DNA of 33,525 bases. It comes from Bacteroidota bacterium. Its GTDB lineage: Bacteria; Bacteroidota; Bacteroidia; Bacteroidales; F082. Position numbers and translations under genes: made by a program. This document shows positions 30,908 through 33,525 of the stretch, piece after piece. The notes below the pieces were generated by a model, which was not told where the DNA came from, made no database searches, and saw only the letters and a list, made by a program, of their open reading frames with translations. The stretch covers positions 1-33,525 of the forward strand of contig JAJRQN010000012.1 in assembly GCA_024280235.1 (NCBI GenBank), read 5' to 3'. Each line of letters begins with the position of its first letter. The stretch's first letter is position 1.

Positions 30908-31603
30908 ATGGCAAAATTGTCAAAAAAACACAAAGAAGCTTTGTCCAAATTCGACATGAATAAAGAGTACTCCTTAACAGAAGCCATCGATTTAGTAAAA
31001 AGTATTACTTATACTAAATTTGATGCTTCAGTAGATCTTAGTGTACGTCTCGGCGTTGACCCGCGAAAAGCCAACCAAATGGTAAGAGGTTCTGTTACCC
31101 TGCCTCATGGTACTGGTAAAGTGGTGAAAGTGCTCGTGTTATGTACACCGGATAAAGAGGAAGAAGCCAAAGCTGCCGGCGCTGATTTCGTTGGTCTTGA
31201 CGAATATGTTCAGAAGATCAAAGGAGGATGGACCGATGTAGATGTTGTAATTACCATGCCGAGTGTTATGCCTAAAGTAGGTGCGCTTGGTAGGATTCTT
31301 GGCCCCCGGGGTTTGATGCCAAACCCCAAGACCGGTACTGTTACCATGGAAGTTGGCAAGGCTGTGCAAGCAGCAAAAGCAGGTAAAGTTGATTTTAAAG
31401 TCGATAAATTCGGTATCATTCATTCTGCCGTTGGTAAAGTGAGTTTTGATAACACACAGCTTACCGACAATGCAAATGAACTACTGAACGCTATTGCGAA
31501 ACTAAGACCTGCTTCTGTCAAAGGAAACTATGTAAAGAGTATCTATTTGTCAAGCACAATGAGTCCGGGTATTGCAATTGATAATAAATCGGTTAACGCC
31601 TAG
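30908..31603 (+). CDS. rplA: 50S ribosomal protein uL1
   Basis: 231 residues with the family blocks [33 protein letters not shown] and [20 protein letters not shown]. It is a component of the L1 stalk and, in many bacteria, a translational repressor of its own operon. A strong Shine-Dalgarno AGGAGG (about 30896-30902) precedes the ATG. I do not see a clear copy of the L1-binding site in the mRNA. Confidence 0.97.
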   Translation: MAKLSKKHKEALSKFDMNKEYSLTEAIDLVKSITYTKFDASVDLSVRLGVDPRKANQMVRGSVTLPHGTGKVVKVLVLCTPDKEEEAKAAGADFVGLDEYVQKIKGGWTDVDVVITMPSVMPKVGALGRILGPRGLMPNPKTGTVTMEVGKAVQAAKAGKVDFKVDKFGIIHSAVGKVSFDNTQLTDNANELLNAIAKLRPASVKGNYVKSIYLSSTMSPGIAIDNKSVNA

Positions 31604-31622
31604 ATTAAAACAAGCGATTGTT

Positions 31623-32144
31623 ATGAGAAAAGAAGAGAAACAACAACTTATCGAATCTTTAACCGAACAGCTAAGCAAGCATCATAATTTTTATCTTGCC
31701 GACACTTCTACACTAAATGCAGAAGATACCGGTAAACTGAGGAGAATGTGCTTTAACCGTGGCATTGAAATGCGGGTGGTGAAAAATACACTCCTTCGCA
31801 AAGCCATGGAGCAGTCGGAAAGAGAATTTGAGGAGTTATACGGAACACTTAACGGAAACTCATCCCTTATGTTTGCCGAGGCCGGTAGTGCACCTGCCAA
31901 ATTGATTAAAGAATTCAGGAAAAAATCAAAATACCCCATCTTAAAAGCGGCATTTATTGAAGAAATGACTTATGTCGGCGATGAGCAACTTGATTTTCTG
32001 GCTTCTATCAAATCGAAAGACGAACTGATAGCCGATGTGATTTCCTTGTTGCAAGCACCTATGAATAACGTGCTTTCTGCATTAAAATCCGGTGGTAATA
32101 AATTATCCGGAATTCTTGAGACCTTATCCGAAAAAAGCGAATAA
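31623..32144 (+). CDS. rplJ: 50S ribosomal protein uL10
   Basis: 173 residues from ATG 31623 (MRKEEKQQLIESLTEQLSKH). An earlier in-frame start at 31572 would overlap rplA and is not supported. The body shows RRMCFNRGIEMRVVKNTLLRKAME and the C-terminal helix (ISLLQAPMNNVLSALKSGGNKLSGILETL) that binds L7/L12 dimers. It begins 19 bp after rplA. Confidence 0.96.
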   Translation: MRKEEKQQLIESLTEQLSKHHNFYLADTSTLNAEDTGKLRRMCFNRGIEMRVVKNTLLRKAMEQSEREFEELYGTLNGNSSLMFAEAGSAPAKLIKEFRKKSKYPILKAAFIEEMTYVGDEQLDFLASIKSKDELIADVISLLQAPMNNVLSALKSGGNKLSGILETLSEKSE

Positions 32145-32200
32145 GGAAAAATAAACGAATAATAAATAAGCATTAATAACACAATTTAAATTATAACAAA

Positions 32201-32578
32201 ATGGCAGATTTAAAAGCATTTGCAGAACAATTGGTTAATCTTACTGTTAAAGAAGTAAATGAACTGGCTGAGATTCTGAAAGAAGAGTATGGTATTGAAC
32301 CCGCTGCTGCTGCAGTAGTTGCAGGTCCCGCAGCAGGCGCTGGCGATGGTGGTGCCGCCGAAGAACAAACATCTTTTGATGTTATTCTGAAAGCTGCCGG
32401 CCAATCTAAACTCGCTGTTGTGAAATTAGTTAAAGAATTGACAAGCCTCGGGCTGAAAGAATCAAAAGAATTGATTGATTCTGCACCGAAAGCTATCAAA
32501 GAAGGCATAAGCAAAGACGAAGCCGAAGCATTAAAGGCCCAGCTTGAAGAAGCCGGTGCTGAAGTGGAGGTTAAGTAA
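32201..32578 (+). CDS. rplL: 50S ribosomal protein bL12 (L7/L12)
   Basis: 125 residues. The N-terminal dimerisation helix pair is [29 protein letters not shown] with residues 1-31. A flexible Ala/Gly hinge follows ([21 protein letters not shown]), then the factor-binding C-terminal domain with [28 protein letters not shown]. It recruits translation GTPases to the stalk. Confidence 0.97.
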   Translation: MADLKAFAEQLVNLTVKEVNELAEILKEEYGIEPAAAAVVAGPAAGAGDGGAAEEQTSFDVILKAAGQSKLAVVKLVKELTSLGLKESKELIDSAPKAIKEGISKDEAEALKAQLEEAGAEVEVK

Positions 32579-32603
32579 TACTTTATTTCTATTCAATTGG
32601 CAA

Positions 32604-32629
32604 CCTCTGTCCCGTTTTCGGGACAGAGG
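32604..32629 (+). promoter_or_regulatory. Perfect hairpin in the rplL-rpoB gap
   Basis: CCTCTGTCCCG (32604-32614) and CGGGACAGAGG (32619-32629) form an 11-bp perfect stem with a TTTT loop. No T-run follows directly (CTCGCCTATTTG), so it fits a partial attenuator or RNase processing site, as known between rplL and rpoB in E. coli. A second, weaker stem GCCGGT/ACCGGC lies at 32669-32695. Confidence 0.65.
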
Positions 32630-32722
32630 CTCGCCTATTTGTTCTTTTACATCATTCTTTCATTATTTGCCGGTGATTTTTTGAGATATACCGGCTTGTT
32701 CATCACTTAAAACTATTGTGCC

Positions 32723-33525
32723 TTGGCTGGAATCAAAACCGAAAGAATCAATTTCGCATCTACCAAAAACCTGATGCCTTATCCGAATTTCCTGGATATT
32801 CAATTAAAATCTTTTCAAGATTTTTTTCAATTGGAAACCAATATGGAAAATCGTATTAACGAAGGCCTCTTTAAGGTTTTTGCCGAGAATTTCCCCATTA
32901 CAGATGTGAGAAATAATTTTGTCCTTGAATTTTTAGACTATTTTGTTGATCCTCCGCACTATACAATTGAAGAGTGTATCGATCGCGGATTGACTTATAG
33001 TGTCCCTCTCAAAGCAAAATTAAAACTTTATTGTACCGATCCCGAACATGAGGACTTTGAAACTATTGTTCAGGATGTCTATTTGGGCATGATCCCTTAT
33101 ATGACCTCCCGCGGTACTTTTATTATTAATGGTGCCGAACGGGTTATTGTTTCCCAGTTGCACCGCTCTCCCGGCGTGTTCTTTGGACAACACCGGCATG
33201 CAAATGGTACGCAGCTGTTCTCTGCAAGGATTATCCCTTTCAAAGGCTCATGGATTGAGTTTTCTACGGATATCAATAATATCATGTATGCCTATATTGA
33301 CCGTAAAAAGAAACTCCCTGTTACTACTTTATTACGTGCCATTGGCTATGAAACCGACCGTGATATACTCGAAATTTTTGACCTTGCCGAAGAGGTAAAG
33401 GTGAGTAAAGCCGGACTAAAACGCGTAATGGGCCGCAGCCTTGCAGCCCGTGTTGTGCGTTCATGGTTTGAAGATTTTGTGGATGAAGATACGGGTGAAG
33501 TGGTTACTATCGAACGTAACGATGT
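32723..33525 (+). CDS. rpoB: RNA polymerase beta subunit, N-terminal part (3' end outside window)
   Basis: About 267 codons are visible. The sequence [20 protein letters not shown], then [35 protein letters not shown] and [18 protein letters not shown] is clearly Bacteroidota RpoB. No ATG fits the expected N-terminus. The last in-frame stop is TAA at 32708-32710, and the only usual start codon between it and the conserved region is TTG at 32723. This gives (M)[15 protein letters not shown], in line with homologues that begin [11 protein letters not shown]. The ATG at codon 20 would remove conserved residues. The start by TTG is therefore well supported but inferred. Confidence 0.95.
   Translation, partial: MAGIKTERINFASTKNLMPYPNFLDIQLKSFQDFFQLETNMENRINEGLFKVFAENFPITDVRNNFVLEFLDYFVDPPHYTIEECIDRGLTYSVPLKAKLKLYCTDPEHEDFETIVQDVYLGMIPYMTSRGTFIINGAERVIVSQLHRSPGVFFGQHRHANGTQLFSARIIPFKGSWIEFSTDINNIMYAYIDRKKKLPVTTLLRAIGYETDRDILEIFDLAEEVKVSKAGLKRVMGRSLAARVVRSWFEDFVDEDTGEVVTIERND

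Overview
The window is a chromosomal segment from a member of the Bacteroidota, most likely Bacteroidales or Marinilabiliales-like. The evidence is -33/-7 promoters of the TTTG-N19/20-TAnnTTTG type, a MurF-alanine racemase fusion gene, a giant PKD-repeat protein with a type B type IX secretion C-terminus followed by a PorP/SprF protein, an S9B dipeptidyl peptidase, and the order rpsU-xerC-hpf-tRNAs-tuf-tRNA(Trp)-secE-nusG-rplKAJL-rpoB. The window enters inside a histidine kinase gene and leaves inside rpoB.

Layout. 1-679: C-terminal part of a sensor histidine kinase. 910-5172: nucleotide-sugar genes (DegT-type aminotransferase, hexapeptide acyltransferase, galE, rmlB). 3741-4119 is a gene-free stretch with hairpins and a repeat tail that forms the rmlB leader. 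5366-5605: rpmB, sharing a bidirectional terminator with a convergent hpt-adk pair (5689-7412, minus strand). The adk gene encodes two fused adenylate kinase domains. 7413-8152: gene-free, packed with hairpins. 8153-12393: purE, pdxA and murF-alr; the last two each carry one in-frame stop codon. 12474-16600: a three-gene envelope glycosyltransferase cassette. 16681-23230: a TlpA-like thioredoxin lipoprotein or exported protein, the PKD adhesin-like protein and its PorP/SprF partner. 23284-23450: two tRNA(Val) genes on the minus strand. 23610-25820: dipeptidyl peptidase IV. 25849-25928: two adjacent long palindromes. 26085-33525: the translation and transcription cluster with five tRNA genes.

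How the genes fit together. The right third is the housekeeping gene-expression operon set. The centre mixes purine metabolism (hpt, adk, purE), vitamin B6 (pdxA) and peptidoglycan precursor synthesis (murF-alr) with surface polysaccharide and type IX secretion functions.

I did not find a clearly new multi-gene system. The observations most worth following are the two closely spaced nonsense codons in otherwise intact genes, the tandem adenylate kinase whose second half has lost several catalytic residues, two places where a terminator hairpin and the next promoter occupy the same bases, and a modular hairpin repeat with a conserved 36-nt tail that supplies the leader of rmlB.
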